A program made the position numbers and the translations under genes. This document shows, one piece after another, positions 1-8,433 of a stretch of 38,931 bases of DNA (its first letter is position 1; each line of letters begins with the position of its first letter). This DNA is from CAUJGQ01 sp038325665 (GTDB lineage: Bacteria; Chloroflexota; Dehalococcoidia; CAUJGQ01): assembly GCA_038325665.1 (NCBI GenBank), contig JBBQJF010000007.1:1-38931 (forward strand). Reading direction: 5' to 3'. The notes beneath the pieces are model-generated. The model was given only the letters and a program-made list of their open reading frames with translations, had not been told where the DNA came from and did no database searches.

Positions 1-1
1 T

Positions 2-202
2 GATCTGCACGCGGAGGGATTCGCCGCCCCGCGGCTGCTGTACGTGTATCGCTGCGCCACCTGCGGCTGGGAGTGGCGTCGGGGCCGCAAGACAGTGCGC
101 GGCCGGCGCTACTCGTGCTCGCGCTGTGCCCCGGTGTACGACAGCCGCCACCGGCTGGTGTTCGTGGGACCGGTGCAAGCTGCGCCACCGCGGGCAGGGT
201 AG
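2..202 (+). CDS. C-terminal part of a SprT-like zinc-ribbon protein (5' end outside window)
   Basis: An open frame enters from the left edge and ends at a TAG at 200-202. The 66 residues seen contain a four-cysteine zinc ribbon: YRCATCGWEWRRG, then about 15 basic residues, then YSCSRCAPVY. This pattern, with many arginines between the two CxxC pairs, is what follows the HExxH metallopeptidase domain in SprT-family proteins. The catalytic part would lie to the left of the window, so the family call rests only on the ribbon. It ends 10 bases before the convergent GGDEF/EAL gene. Other zinc-ribbon proteins cannot be excluded. Confidence 0.55.
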   Translation, partial: DLHAEGFAAPRLLYVYRCATCGWEWRRGRKTVRGRRYSCSRCAPVYDSRHRLVFVGPVQAAPPRAG

Positions 203-211
203 CGGCCGTGT

Positions 212-2179
212 CTAGTCGTCGGTCGCCGGTAGCCGGCCGGCCTCCAGCATGTGACTGAGATGGGCGACCGACGCGGGACGGCCGAGGTAGAACCCCTGGC
301 CGTGATCGCAGTGCGCGTCCCGCGCGTTGCGATGCTGCTCCGCGGTCTCGATTCCGTCAGCGGTCACGTCCATTCCCAGCGCGTGCGCGAGTGCTGTCAC
401 CGCCTCGACAACCACCACCGCCGCGCGGTCATGTCCCATGTCGCGAACGAATGACCTGTCGATTTTGAGTGTATGGACGGCAAACCGCCGCGCATGACCG
501 AGCGATGAGGGTCCGGCGCCGAAGTTATCAATCGCCAATCGCACGCCCAATCGATTGAGTGACTGGAGTGTCAGCACGGCGGTTTCCACGTCCTGCATCG
601 CGACACTCTCGGCGATTTCCAGCCGCAGTCCGGCGGCGTCGAGGCCGCTGCGCGTCAGCGCGCCGGCAATCTGCGCGACCAGGTCCGGCTGCCGGAACTG
701 GCGCGCCGACAGGTTGACACTAATGACAAGGGGTGCACCATTCGGCTGGAACGCCTGCCAGGCCGCCGCCTGATGGCACGCCTGTTCCAGCACCCACCGA
801 CCGATCTCGATGATCACGCCGGTTTCCTCGGCCAATGGAAGAAACTCCCGCGGTGCGAGAAGTCCTCTGGTCGGATGCGCCCACCGTACCAGCGCTTCCA
901 TACCGACAATCGCCCCGGTGGTCATGTCGATTTCGGGCTGGTAGTGCAGGTGCAGCTCACCCCGTGAGATCGCATGCCGCAGGTCGCCTTCTAAATCCAT
1001 ACGGCCCTCGCCCTCGCCCTCGCCCTCGACTTCCATGCTCATGTGAGATTCGAACGTCACGAAGCGGCTGCCCCCGGCTGCCTTGGCCCGATAAAGCGCG
1101 ATGTCTGCCTCGCGGATGGGGTCGCCCGGCGCCGCGCGCCCCGGTGTGGTGAGCGAGATGCCGATGCTGCAGGTGACATACAACTCGCGTCCCTGAATAG
1201 TGAACGGCCGGGCCAGCGTCTCCACGATCCGAGCGGCAACGAAACCGGCGTCGCGTACCGGGGTGACATCCTCACACAGTATCACGAACTCATCGCCGCC
1301 CAGGCGCGCGACCGTGTCGCCCGCGCGCAACTCGGCGCGCAGTCGCCGCCCGGTCTCGATCAGCAACTGATCACCCGCGCGGTGTCCCAGACTATCGTTG
1401 ACTAGCTTAAACCGATCGAGGTCGAGCAGCATCACCGCGATGGCGCTCTGGTTTCGGGCGGAGCGGGTGGATGCCTGTCGCAGCCGGTCCATGAACAGCG
1501 AACGGTTCGGGAGTTCGGTCAATGGGTCGTGGAAGGCGAGCTGGCGCAGGTACTGTTCATGCGCTTGACGATCGGTCATGTCGCGCAGGACCAGTACCAC
1601 GTTCGCCGGTTGCCGCGGCGGCAGCGGTCGGGCTGTTGCTTCGAGCAGTCGCCACGAGCCGCCCGCCTCTTGCACGCGGAACTCGGCCCGCGTGACGCCG
1701 GCAGCCAGTATCGTCGCACGGCAGAACTCTTGCATCGCCGCGCGATCATCGGGATGGAGACGCGCCAAGAAGCCGGGGCCGTGCAAGTCGTCCGCCAGGA
1801 GTCCCAGCATCTCCGTCACCGACGGACTGACATACTGGCAGGCGCCGTCCGTGTCGGTGAGCATGATCACGTCGGCTGCGGACTCCACTAGCGCCCGATA
1901 CGGCGTGTCGTGCCGCGCGAGTTCACCAGCCTCGCCGCGCGGCAGGGGCCGGTCCGTCAACTGTATTGCACCCGACCGCCACGCCATCACGCGCAGAAAC
2001 ACCAGGATCATGCTGGCGGCGCCCAGCGTTGGGAGTGCCGGCGCAATCCAGCGGCCGGTCGCGCCGGCTCCCAATACCCCGCTGAAGGCCGAGGCCGTGA
2101 GTGCCACGCCCACGGCGATGAAAGGCAGCATCCGCTGTAGGCGCCGGTTGACGCGAGAGTACGACGATCGAGGGGCCAC
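212..2179 (-). CDS. Membrane PAS-GGDEF-EAL cyclic-di-GMP signalling protein
   Basis: A 655-residue protein read from a GTG start at 2179 without a strong ribosome-binding site. The N-terminus holds two hydrophobic membrane segments (about residues 17-65). A PAS sensor domain follows (about 93-205, with SAADVIMLTD and YVSPSVTEMLG). A GGDEF diguanylate cyclase domain has an intact RLGGDEF loop and an RAGD inhibitory site five residues before it. The last domain is an EAL phosphodiesterase with EALVRW, NLSARQF, LKIDRSF and QGFYLGRP. Two usual EAL metal/catalytic positions are changed: DDFGTG reads DNFGAG (codon 524-526) and AEG(V/I)ET reads ADGIET (codon 356-358). From family knowledge the cyclase should be active, whereas the phosphodiesterase may be weak or only bind c-di-GMP; that is inference. 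The GGDEF-EAL linker carries a Glu-Gly repeat. Confidence 0.93.
   Translation of the reverse strand: MAPRSSYSRVNRRLQRMLPFIAVGVALTASAFSGVLGAGATGRWIAPALPTLGAASMILVFLRVMAWRSGAIQLTDRPLPRGEAGELARHDTPYRALVESAADVIMLTDTDGACQYVSPSVTEMLGLLADDLHGPGFLARLHPDDRAAMQEFCRATILAAGVTRAEFRVQEAGGSWRLLEATARPLPPRQPANVVLVLRDMTDRQAHEQYLRQLAFHDPLTELPNRSLFMDRLRQASTRSARNQSAIAVMLLDLDRFKLVNDSLGHRAGDQLLIETGRRLRAELRAGDTVARLGGDEFVILCEDVTPVRDAGFVAARIVETLARPFTIQGRELYVTCSIGISLTTPGRAAPGDPIREADIALYRAKAAGGSRFVTFESHMSMEVEGEGEGEGRMDLEGDLRHAISRGELHLHYQPEIDMTTGAIVGMEALVRWAHPTRGLLAPREFLPLAEETGVIIEIGRWVLEQACHQAAAWQAFQPNGAPLVISVNLSARQFRQPDLVAQIAGALTRSGLDAAGLRLEIAESVAMQDVETAVLTLQSLNRLGVRLAIDNFGAGPSSLGHARRFAVHTLKIDRSFVRDMGHDRAAVVVVEAVTALAHALGMDVTADGIETAEQHRNARDAHCDHGQGFYLGRPASVAHLSHMLEAGRLPATDD
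1004..1027. repeat. Four tandem copies of GCCCTC in a coding linker
   Basis: The hexamer GCCCTC occurs four times head to tail. On the coding (minus) strand it encodes an alternating Glu-Gly run between the GGDEF and EAL domains. A hexamer repeat keeps the frame when it changes copy number, so linker length could vary between strains. Confidence 0.85.
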
Positions 2180-2629
2180 GCTGACACGTCCTATGCGGTG
2201 TCTAGGGCAAACACGCGGCGAGGATATCGAGACTGATCATTCACCATGAATCGTGGACCCGCGACGCATGTTAACCGGCTCAAATTCGACCCCGGCTCGC
2301 GTTCGCCCACGGTCGATGCGTGCTTTCGTTGACCCCGCTCACGGACTCGATCCTATCATAGATCGATAGATAGGTGTAGAAATTATTGCAACTTAACTGT
2401 CGGTTTGCAACATTCCAACCGCCGGCACACCACTCATTGAATGCGCCGAGGATATCACGCGAGCGGAGAATGCGGCGCGTGCCATGGCGTGGATGCGATG
2501 TGCAACGACCGGTGGGTCACACGCCAGAACATGCGGCCACCGGCCAGCCATGCTCGTCGAGCGATGGGCGATGGTCAGTTCGGCGGGGTTACGGGGACGC
2601 CGCGTTGAGTGGATACACCAGGGTGGGCG
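2180..2629. other. Gene-free stretch with locally AT-rich, operator-like repeats
   Basis: No convincing gene is seen. The notable part is 2350-2415, much more AT-rich than its surroundings. It holds an imperfect palindrome, CCTATC at 2352 and GATAGG ending at 2374, around a central ATCGAT, and two direct copies of TTGCAAC at 2386-2392 and 2405-2411. The position upstream of the GGDEF/EAL start fits a promoter/operator region, but no specific regulator is recognised. Confidence 0.35.
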
Positions 2630-2800
2630 CTATCGTGCCAGTCCGTTGGCGTAGGCGAAGGCGACTGCCTTGGCGCGCGAGTCGATCTGTAGCTTTTGAT
2701 AGAGGTTGAGCAGGTGTTGTTCGACCGTCGTCTCACTGATGGTCAGTTCGGCGGCGATCTGGAGATTCGAGCAGCCAGCGGCTAACGCGCGCTGTTCTGA
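2630..2800 (-). pseudogene. Truncated copy of the LuxR-regulator C-terminal helix-turn-helix
   Basis: This reading frame encodes a LuxR-type DNA-binding domain (CSNLQIAAELTISETTVEQ and on to AYANGLAR) ending in a stop at 2630. It is nearly the same as the last 50 residues of the complete regulator ending at 3558. The DNA copies run in the same direction: 2638-2790 corresponds to 3566-3718, the first 46 bases are identical, and after one mismatch the next 32 are again identical. There is no ATPase or TPR region upstream, because the PIN gene follows within about 100 bases. It could be the remains of a second tandem regulator lost when the toxin/antitoxin pair arrived, or a duplicated target left by that event. 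A very short expressed HTH protein starting at 2863 is possible but lacks a clear ribosome-binding site. Confidence 0.75.
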
Positions 2801-2903
2801 CGAGTCGTCCATATGGCCCACCAATTTCTGGGCTTTCCTTCGGGGGCAACATAGGAGGTACAATTCGTGCTGGCGCCCACTTTGGCAGCGGAGGATCCCA
2901 CGA

Positions 2904-3356
2904 ATGCGCGTCCCGCGAATCTATGCTGACACATCCGTGTTCGGGGGATGCTTCGACGAGGAGTTCTCAGAGCCGAGTAGAGCGCTTTTTGAGCATATCC
3001 GTCAAGGGACATTCCGTCTTATCGTTGCGGACACGCTGCTCCTTGAACTGCAGGACGCGCCTCAACGGGTTCGCGATATCCTCTTCTCGATACCCATCGG
3101 GGTGATGGAACGTGTTGAGCTGTCAGTCGAGGTTGAGCGACTGCGCGACGCATACATCGCGGCGGGAGTCGTTGGCCCGGCGTCGCTACGTGATGCTGAG
3201 CATATCGCGGCGGCTACCGTCGCGGATGTCGATATGATCATCAGCTGGAACTTCAAGCACATCGTTCACTTCGAAAAGATTAGCGGATATCAAGGCGTGA
3301 ACTTGGTGTATGGCTACCGGGCCGTACGGATATTTTCGCCGCGCGAGGTGATCTGA
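2904..3356 (+). CDS. PIN-domain ribonuclease, probable type II toxin
   Basis: A 150-residue PIN-domain protein. ATG at 2904 follows GGAGGA (2890-2895) with 8 bases between. The four acidic/polar active-site positions of the fold can be seen: Asp in RIYADTSVFGG, Glu in LLLELQ, Asp in SLRDAEHI and Asn in SWNFKHIV. Such proteins cleave RNA using Mg2+, and most in this size class are toxins of VapBC-like modules. The next gene starts 3 bases after its stop, as expected for a paired antitoxin, though the toxin-first order is the reverse of classical vapBC. The pair is enclosed by direct copies of a LuxR 3' end, and its base composition is less GC-rich than the flanks, both consistent with lateral arrival (inference). 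Confidence 0.85.
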   Translation: MRVPRIYADTSVFGGCFDEEFSEPSRALFEHIRQGTFRLIVADTLLLELQDAPQRVRDILFSIPIGVMERVELSVEVERLRDAYIAAGVVGPASLRDAEHIAAATVADVDMIISWNFKHIVHFEKISGYQGVNLVYGYRAVRIFSPREVI

Positions 3357-3358
3357 GG

Positions 3359-3550
3359 ATGGACAAGTCGTTTGATGCCGTGCAGATGAAATCGGAGATA
3401 CAACAGCGGCTGATCGAGGAGTTCGCGGGCATGCGGCCGGATGCCGCGCGTGAGGCACAGCGCCGCCGGATCGCGAGCGACCCGCGGATGGCAAGGTTTT
3501 TGAAGGACGTACCGACGGTCGACACCATCCGCACGCCGCGGTCTGGATGA
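3359..3550 (+). CDS. Small partner of the PIN protein, probable antitoxin
   Basis: A 63-residue protein starting 3 bases after the PIN gene, with GAGG just before its ATG. It is highly charged (MKSEIQQRLIEEFAGMRPD, then AAREAQRRRIASDPR) and should be mostly helical. It has no obvious DNA-binding motif of the AbrB, MazE or RHH type. Small charged proteins opening with an aromatic-Asp-x-VxMK-like segment commonly sit beside PIN proteins of this DTSVxGG type, and antitoxin is the natural reading, but that assignment comes from position and size rather than a named domain. Its stop lies 8 bases before the end of the convergent LuxR gene. Confidence 0.65.
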   Translation: MDKSFDAVQMKSEIQQRLIEEFAGMRPDAAREAQRRRIASDPRMARFLKDVPTVDTIRTPRSG

Positions 3551-3557
3551 GCGCCCG

Positions 3558-6395
3558 CTACGGCACCAGTCCGTTGGCGTAGGCGAAGGCGACTGCCTTG
3601 GCGCGCGAGTCAATCTGTAGCTTTTGATAGAGGTTGAGCAGGTGCTGCTCGACGGTCTTTTCACTGATGGTCAACGCGGCGGCGATCTGGCGATTGGAGC
3701 AACCGTCGGCCAACAGGCGCAAGACTTCGGTCTCGCGCGGCGTCAGGCCCGCCGGCGTTGCCGGCGGGGCGACCGGACCGAGACGCTCCAGCAGATCGAG
3801 GGCGCGGGTCTGGTCGGGGACCATACCGAGGGTCGAGCACATCTCCGCCGCGCGCACCAGTGTCGTCGCCGCGCGGGCACGGTCGCCCCGCCGTCCGCGC
3901 TGCCGGTACATCGCGCCGCGTTCGAGCAGGGTGCGGGCGAGCGCGGGTTGGAGCTCCTCGGCGGTGGCAAGTTCGACAGCCGCGTCGAAGTGCGCCTCGG
4001 CCTCGTCCCATCGCCGCAACAGCGTCGCCGCTCGCCCCGCCTCTAACGGCCCGAAGCTCGCGTACTGGAGGAACCGGCCGAACCGGGCGGCGGCGTCGTA
4101 GCGGGCGGCCACGTCGTCGCGGCGTCCGGCGAGCGCGAGCGTGGCGAGCAGCGGTACCGCCGCGGTCGCCCAGGCGATCCCTGTCCCCTCTGCCGGCACC
4201 GCTGCCACGAGCCGGTCGAGCAGCCCGTCGGTGCGCTGGTCCCCGGCGCGCATCTCGACGATTTGGCGGGCGGTGTTAGTGCGATAGGCCGCGATAAACA
4301 GGCGTGACTCGGGGAAGCGGAGCGTGACCCCGTGCGGCAGCTCCCACGGCAGCCCGCGCAGCCGCCGGCTCCACGAATGAGCCGCGACCAGGTTGTAGCC
4401 GAAATAGGTGGAGCCAAGCCGCACCAACGCGGGCAACGTGTCCTCAACCACCTCCTCCAGCTCGCGCCAGCGGCCGAGCTGAAGCAATGCTTCCGCCCGT
4501 AGTGCCCCGGCGTCGACCAGCATCGGCGCGCTGCCCGTCTCGGCCGCCAACCGGCGGGCCTCGTCGAGCGACCACAGCGCCTCGCGCGGGCGACCGTCCT
4601 GGGTCAGCACCTGCGCCTCCCACAAGCGGGTCATCGCCTCGGCACGGCGGTCGCCGGTGCGCTGGGAGTGGTCCACTGCCTCCCGGCAGAGGGCGATGGT
4701 CGGTGCGGCATCGGGAATATTCCAGATACTCCACAGAATGCGCAGCAGCCGCGACCATAGCTCGGCATTCGGCTCGGGCGGGTCGAAGCCGCCGGCGGCC
4801 AGCCAGCCGGCGGCGGGCAGCAAACCGTCGCTGTCGTCGAGCATGTGGCGGGCGTGCGCGTGAAGGTAGCGCAGCCGCGCCGCCATCGGGCCGCGCTCAT
4901 CGCCGAGCAACGCCAGTCCGGCTTCGGCGCTCGCGACCACGTCGCCGGGACGCAGCCGCGGGTTCAGGTGCTCGGCTAGCAACGTATGAACTTCCACCTG
5001 AGCGCGTGTGTTGCCCGTCGCGCGCCAATGTGTGAGCGCCGCCGCCGCCTCGCGTTCGGCCGCCGCGATATCGCCCGCGGCGCCGCATGCCTCGATCAAC
5101 CGCAGCCGCAGCCGCGCCACCTCCTCCGGTGCGGCCGCATTATCGATCAGCAGGCCGATGGCCGCGCTCAAGAAATGCGCCGCCTGCTCGGGCGCGCCCA
5201 GCGTCATCGCGTTGTCTGCCGCCTCGCGCACATAGGCGAGGGTACGCTCCGGCGGGGCGAGCAGCCGTGCCTCCAGGTAGTGTTCGGCCACCTCGCCGGC
5301 GGTGATGCGGCTGCCGCCCGGTCGTCGCGCGTGCAACGCATCGGCAACACTCAAATGGAGCCGTGCCCGCGCGACAGCGCTCAGATCGCGGGTCGCCGCG
5401 TCGCGGAGCAGCGCGTGGCCGATGTCGAACCGGGGCCGTCCATGCGCTTCCCGCTCCACGAGAACATGCGCCGCCAGCGCCTCCTCCAGCGCGGCGGCCA
5501 GTTCGGTCATGGGCATGGCAGAGATCGAAGCAATCAGGCCGAGCGAACACTGACGGCCGACGATGGCGATCGCCTCGATCAGGGTGCGACATCCGCGTGA
5601 CACACCGGCCAGCCGCTGCTCGGTGAACCCACGGAGCGCGGGCGGCAACGGCACGCGCCCCTCGGTCGCGGGAGTGGTGGCAAACGCATGGGCGAGTTGG
5701 GTGATATAGAAGGGATTCCCCTCGGCCAGCCGCAGCACGGTGTCGATCGCGCGGTCCGAGAGCGGCGCGGGGGCGACTGTTGTTGCCAGTCGTCGGGCAT
5801 CGTTCCCCTCCAGCGCCGCCAGGTGCGTCTCGGTGAGGATGCCCTCGCGTGCGGCATCGTCGGGTACCAACCGCCAGGCGCCACCACCGTCGTCGCCCTC
5901 GCGATACGAGAGGATCAGAAGGAGCGGTAGGGTCTTCGCCAGGCGCACGGCATAGCGGAGCAGATCGAGTGTTGGACCATCGATCCACTGGAGATCATCG
6001 ACGATCAGCGCCAGTGGCCGCACCGAGGTGATGCCGCGAACCACTCGGGTCACCGCCTCATAGATGCGTGCGTTCGCGGCGGCGTCGCGTGCCTCGAATC
6101 CGGCGGTTGAACCGTGGGCGTCGTCCCGTGCGCCGCGCAATGCCTGGCGGAGTTCGGCCAATCCGATGGCAGGATCAACGCTCGCGCCGGGGTCGAGATA
6201 GAGCGCTTCATTCAGTGCCCAGAAGGGGAGCGCGGCGCTCGGCTCGAAGCCGCGAATGAGGAAATCCGAGCAGCCACGGTGTTTGGCGTGGGCGAGCGCT
6301 TCCTCAACCAGCCGTGTCTTACCGATACCCCCCGGTCCGGCGACACTCACGACCCCGCCCCGCCCGGAAGTCGCGGCATCCACCCGCTCGCGCAC
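3558..6395 (-). CDS. LuxR-family STAND ATPase transcriptional regulator
   Basis: A large regulator of at least 945 residues. It opens with a P-loop NTPase: Walker A GPGGIGKTR at about residue 20 and Walker B LALIVDDLQW near 120. A long alpha-helical TPR-like middle (ARLRLRLIEACGAAGD, EAEAHFDAAVELA) follows. The C-terminal LuxR helix-turn-helix is GLTPRETEVLRLLADG through ISEKTVEQHLLNLYQKL. Proteins of this MalT/STAND type use ATP and an inducer to switch on target genes. The GTG at 6395 is the first usable start, but the same frame stays open upstream and encodes what the family normally has before the ATPase: LIGRERELALVRER and a zinc ribbon (CLFCGN, then CPRCGC) up to about 6540. No ATG, GTG or TTG exists in that extension, so the true N-terminus is uncertain. 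The last 50 codons have a duplicate at 2630-2800. Confidence 0.88.
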   Translation of the reverse strand: MRERVDAATSGRGGVVSVAGPGGIGKTRLVEEALAHAKHRGCSDFLIRGFEPSAALPFWALNEALYLDPGASVDPAIGLAELRQALRGARDDAHGSTAGFEARDAAANARIYEAVTRVVRGITSVRPLALIVDDLQWIDGPTLDLLRYAVRLAKTLPLLLILSYREGDDGGGAWRLVPDDAAREGILTETHLAALEGNDARRLATTVAPAPLSDRAIDTVLRLAEGNPFYITQLAHAFATTPATEGRVPLPPALRGFTEQRLAGVSRGCRTLIEAIAIVGRQCSLGLIASISAMPMTELAAALEEALAAHVLVEREAHGRPRFDIGHALLRDAATRDLSAVARARLHLSVADALHARRPGGSRITAGEVAEHYLEARLLAPPERTLAYVREAADNAMTLGAPEQAAHFLSAAIGLLIDNAAAPEEVARLRLRLIEACGAAGDIAAAEREAAAALTHWRATGNTRAQVEVHTLLAEHLNPRLRPGDVVASAEAGLALLGDERGPMAARLRYLHAHARHMLDDSDGLLPAAGWLAAGGFDPPEPNAELWSRLLRILWSIWNIPDAAPTIALCREAVDHSQRTGDRRAEAMTRLWEAQVLTQDGRPREALWSLDEARRLAAETGSAPMLVDAGALRAEALLQLGRWRELEEVVEDTLPALVRLGSTYFGYNLVAAHSWSRRLRGLPWELPHGVTLRFPESRLFIAAYRTNTARQIVEMRAGDQRTDGLLDRLVAAVPAEGTGIAWATAAVPLLATLALAGRRDDVAARYDAAARFGRFLQYASFGPLEAGRAATLLRRWDEAEAHFDAAVELATAEELQPALARTLLERGAMYRQRGRRGDRARAATTLVRAAEMCSTLGMVPDQTRALDLLERLGPVAPPATPAGLTPRETEVLRLLADGCSNRQIAAALTISEKTVEQHLLNLYQKLQIDSRAKAVAFAYANGLVP

Positions 6396-6957
6396 CAGCG
6401 CCAGTTCCCGCTCCCGCCCGATCAGTGGCGCCGGAGGCCGCGCCGCCGCGGGGCGCGTGCAGCCGCAGCGCGGGCACGGGGCATCACCCCGCGCGAGCGC
6501 GTTGCCGCAGAACAGGCAGGCGGAGATCGTCGCTGGCGCGTTGATACGGCCGCTCCCGTGACTGGGACAACCGGCCGGCCCGGGCGAACTCGATCGCCTC
6601 GAACTGTTCGCCCCCGTCCAGGTGGATGTCGGACGGTTGTCTGATCCAATGCAGTCACATCTTCCGTCCGCTATCGGGACATGTCAACGGACTCGGCACG
6701 CCGGCGCCGGCCACACGAACTTGGGAGTGCCCAACAACGCCACCTGCCGGCGGCGTCCGGCAGGGCAGGCGCGCTCCACGAGTCCGCGACCACCCCAGCC
6801 TCACACTCGGCTACCGGCTGCCCGTGTTCCGATTGGCGATCACGGTGACCGAGTGATGCGTCGTTCGACCCAGCGTGTGGGAGCGGGTGGACATCCTGGC
6901 CCTGTATGGTGAGCGAATCGACCGGCCGCTGAGAGTGAGATGCGTCGCGCTCCCGCA
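6396..6957 (-). other. Start-less coding extension of the LuxR gene, then gene-free spacer
   Basis: From 6396 to about 6540 the LuxR reading frame continues with family-like sequence (zinc ribbon with two CxxC pairs, then the IGRERE motif). The frame closes at a TGA near 6680 without any standard start codon. From about 6680 to 6957 I see no convincing gene, RNA or terminator; the frames there have no recognisable motifs. Confidence 0.6.
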
Positions 6958-7647
6958 CTATCGTGCCGCCGCGGGATGTAGAAGCCCCCCGCCGTACGCG
7001 CGGAGATTGACGCTCAGCGGCGCGCGACCCGTGGGTGGTGGCACTTCGGCAACCGTCTGGTGGACCGGTATGGGAGTCGCCGCGGGGAGCGCTTCGGCGA
7101 GGTGGTCGCGCAGCCGGCTGAGCGCCAATCGGAGCCGGCTCTTGACCGTGCCAAGCGGTACATCGAGCCGCGCGGCGATCTCCGGTCCTGTTAGGCCGCC
7201 GAAGTACGTCAGATCGATCACTATGCGCTGATCGGCCGGGAGCGTCGCGACGGCGGCGCGGATCACGTATCCATCGAGCGCCGCGAGCGCCTCCCGCTCG
7301 GGGTCGTCGGCGGCGGCAAGCGGTAACTCGTCGATAACCGTGGTCCGCGGGCGTGCCTCGCGGGCGCGGACGGTATCGATCGCGCGGTTACGGACGATGG
7401 CGAGCAACCACCCGCGCACCGTGCCCCGCCCCGGTTGGTAGCTCGCCGCCCGCCGCCACACCGACAGAAACGCTTCCTGCACGACCTCTTCCGCCACCTC
7501 CCGATCGCCGGCGATGCGATAGGCGAGCGAGAACGCGATGTGGGCATGGCGGTCATACAACGAGGCGAGCGCCTGCTCGTCCCGCGCGGTAAGGCGGGCG
7601 ATGAGCGCCGCGTCCTGATCGGTGGCCATGGGCGTTGTGGTGGTCAT
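6958..7647 (-). CDS. ECF-type RNA polymerase sigma factor
   Basis: A 229-residue extracytoplasmic-function sigma factor. ATG at 7647 is preceded by GGGAGG (7656-7661) with 8 bases between, which favours this start over upstream candidates. Region 2 is clear (ALASLYDRHAHIAFSLAYRI, then AEEVVQEAFLSVWRRA and the promoter-opening segment GWLLAIVRNRAIDTVRAR). Region 4 carries LPADQRIVIDLTYFGGLTGPE and a VPLGTVKSRLRLAL recognition helix. A proline-rich tail of about 45 residues follows region 4. ECF factors direct polymerase to a small regulon and are usually held by an anti-sigma encoded next door; none is adjacent here, since the downstream neighbour is the LuxR gene. The tail might play a control role instead (inference). 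An inverted repeat GACAGT/ACTGTC (7720-7749) lies upstream of the start. Confidence 0.92.
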   Translation of the reverse strand: MTTTTPMATDQDAALIARLTARDEQALASLYDRHAHIAFSLAYRIAGDREVAEEVVQEAFLSVWRRAASYQPGRGTVRGWLLAIVRNRAIDTVRAREARPRTTVIDELPLAAADDPEREALAALDGYVIRAAVATLPADQRIVIDLTYFGGLTGPEIAARLDVPLGTVKSRLRLALSRLRDHLAEALPAATPIPVHQTVAEVPPPTGRAPLSVNLRAYGGGLLHPAAAR

Positions 7648-7827
7648 GGGTGGATCCTCCCGCGTCACTCGTCTGCCATCAGCAGCAGCGTGACACGGGA
7701 GGTGTGACCCGACATGAGGGACAGTCCGCAACTTTCCGAGGGAACTGTCAGACGCGCCGTCGAGCGTGTCGGGGATTTCCCTCAGTGATAGGACGGCGCG
7801 GCGGCTTTGGCGCGGTCCGCGACGGCA

Positions 7828-8340
7828 TCACTCCAAGGGCAAGGCCACCGCGTGGTTGAGCGCCTTGTTGATGTCGTCCTCCCACAGCTCACGCGGGAGG
7901 TCGCACATCAGTTCGAGGCCGTTGCCGTCGGGGTCGGCGATGTAGACGCTCTTGCTCATGCCGTGGTCGATGCGCATCTCGACCGGATAGCCGTTCTGCT
8001 TGAGGTGCGCGAACAGTGTCATCAGCGCTGCCTCGTCGGGCATGCGGATCGCGACGTGATTGAGGCCGGCGGTGGTCGGCTTAGCAAGTCGGAATGTACC
8101 CGGTTCGCCGGCGGTTTCCGGGTTCGGAAGTTGCATGAGCGCCAGGTCGTGGTGGTTGCCGCCGTTGCCGGCATAGAAGCGCATCTGCAGCCGTTCAATT
8201 TCCCCCACCTGGCGGAAGCCGAGCATCTCCGTGTAGAACCGGTGTGACCGCTCCACGTCCCGCACGTTGAGCACCAGATGCGAGATCGCCGCCGGCTGCA
8301 CCGGGGCGCTCACACCGCTCGCCTGCTGTTGGACTGTCAT
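7828..8340 (-). CDS. VOC-superfamily (glyoxalase/extradiol dioxygenase-like) protein
   Basis: A 170-residue vicinal-oxygen-chelate protein. ATG at 8340 follows an excellent AAAAGGAGG (8346-8354). Two paired beta-alpha-beta-beta-beta modules are visible. The first runs from ISHLVLNVRDVERSHRFYTE to HHDLALMQL; the second from GLNHVAIRMPDEAA to YIADPDGNGLELMCDLP. The histidines in HLVLN and NHVAI and the glutamate in GLELMCD are the expected metal ligands. The fold and ending resemble catechol 2,3-dioxygenase-like members, so a metal-dependent ring-cleavage or isomerase reaction is likely, but the substrate cannot be told. It is a single-gene unit with a candidate promoter at 8434-8462 and a heptad repeat in its leader. 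Confidence 0.85.
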   Translation of the reverse strand: MTVQQQASGVSAPVQPAAISHLVLNVRDVERSHRFYTEMLGFRQVGEIERLQMRFYAGNGGNHHDLALMQLPNPETAGEPGTFRLAKPTTAGLNHVAIRMPDEAALMTLFAHLKQNGYPVEMRIDHGMSKSVYIADPDGNGLELMCDLPRELWEDDINKALNHAVALPLE

Positions 8341-8359
8341 GATGTCCTCCTTTTGAAAG

Positions 8360-8387
8360 GGTGTTGGGTGTTGCGGGCGACGCCCCG
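8360..8387. repeat. Heptad-plus-hairpin repeat in the leader of the VOC gene
   Basis: Two perfect GGTGTTG heptads (8360-8366, 8367-8373) are followed by a small GC hairpin, GGGC-GAC-GCCC (8375-8385). On the VOC mRNA this reads as CAACACC CAACACC about 6 bases upstream of the Shine-Dalgarno. Related copies lie at 9977-9994, 22524-22558, 28718-28742 and 30100-30160. Confidence 0.65.
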
Positions 8388-8433
8388 CCCTTCCGCCCGG
8401 GCGCTGCTCCAAACGGCCGTGCCGGACGATTTT

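Noticed and set aside
2386..2709. 107-codon frame on the plus strand upstream of the PIN gene
   Set aside because: It overlaps the LuxR remnant in antisense, is rich in Arg/Trp in the way of shadow frames, and has no ribosome-binding site.
6671..6958. 95-codon frame on the minus strand between the LuxR and sigma genes
   Set aside because: No ribosome-binding site, no motif, and a composition like non-coding GC-rich DNA.
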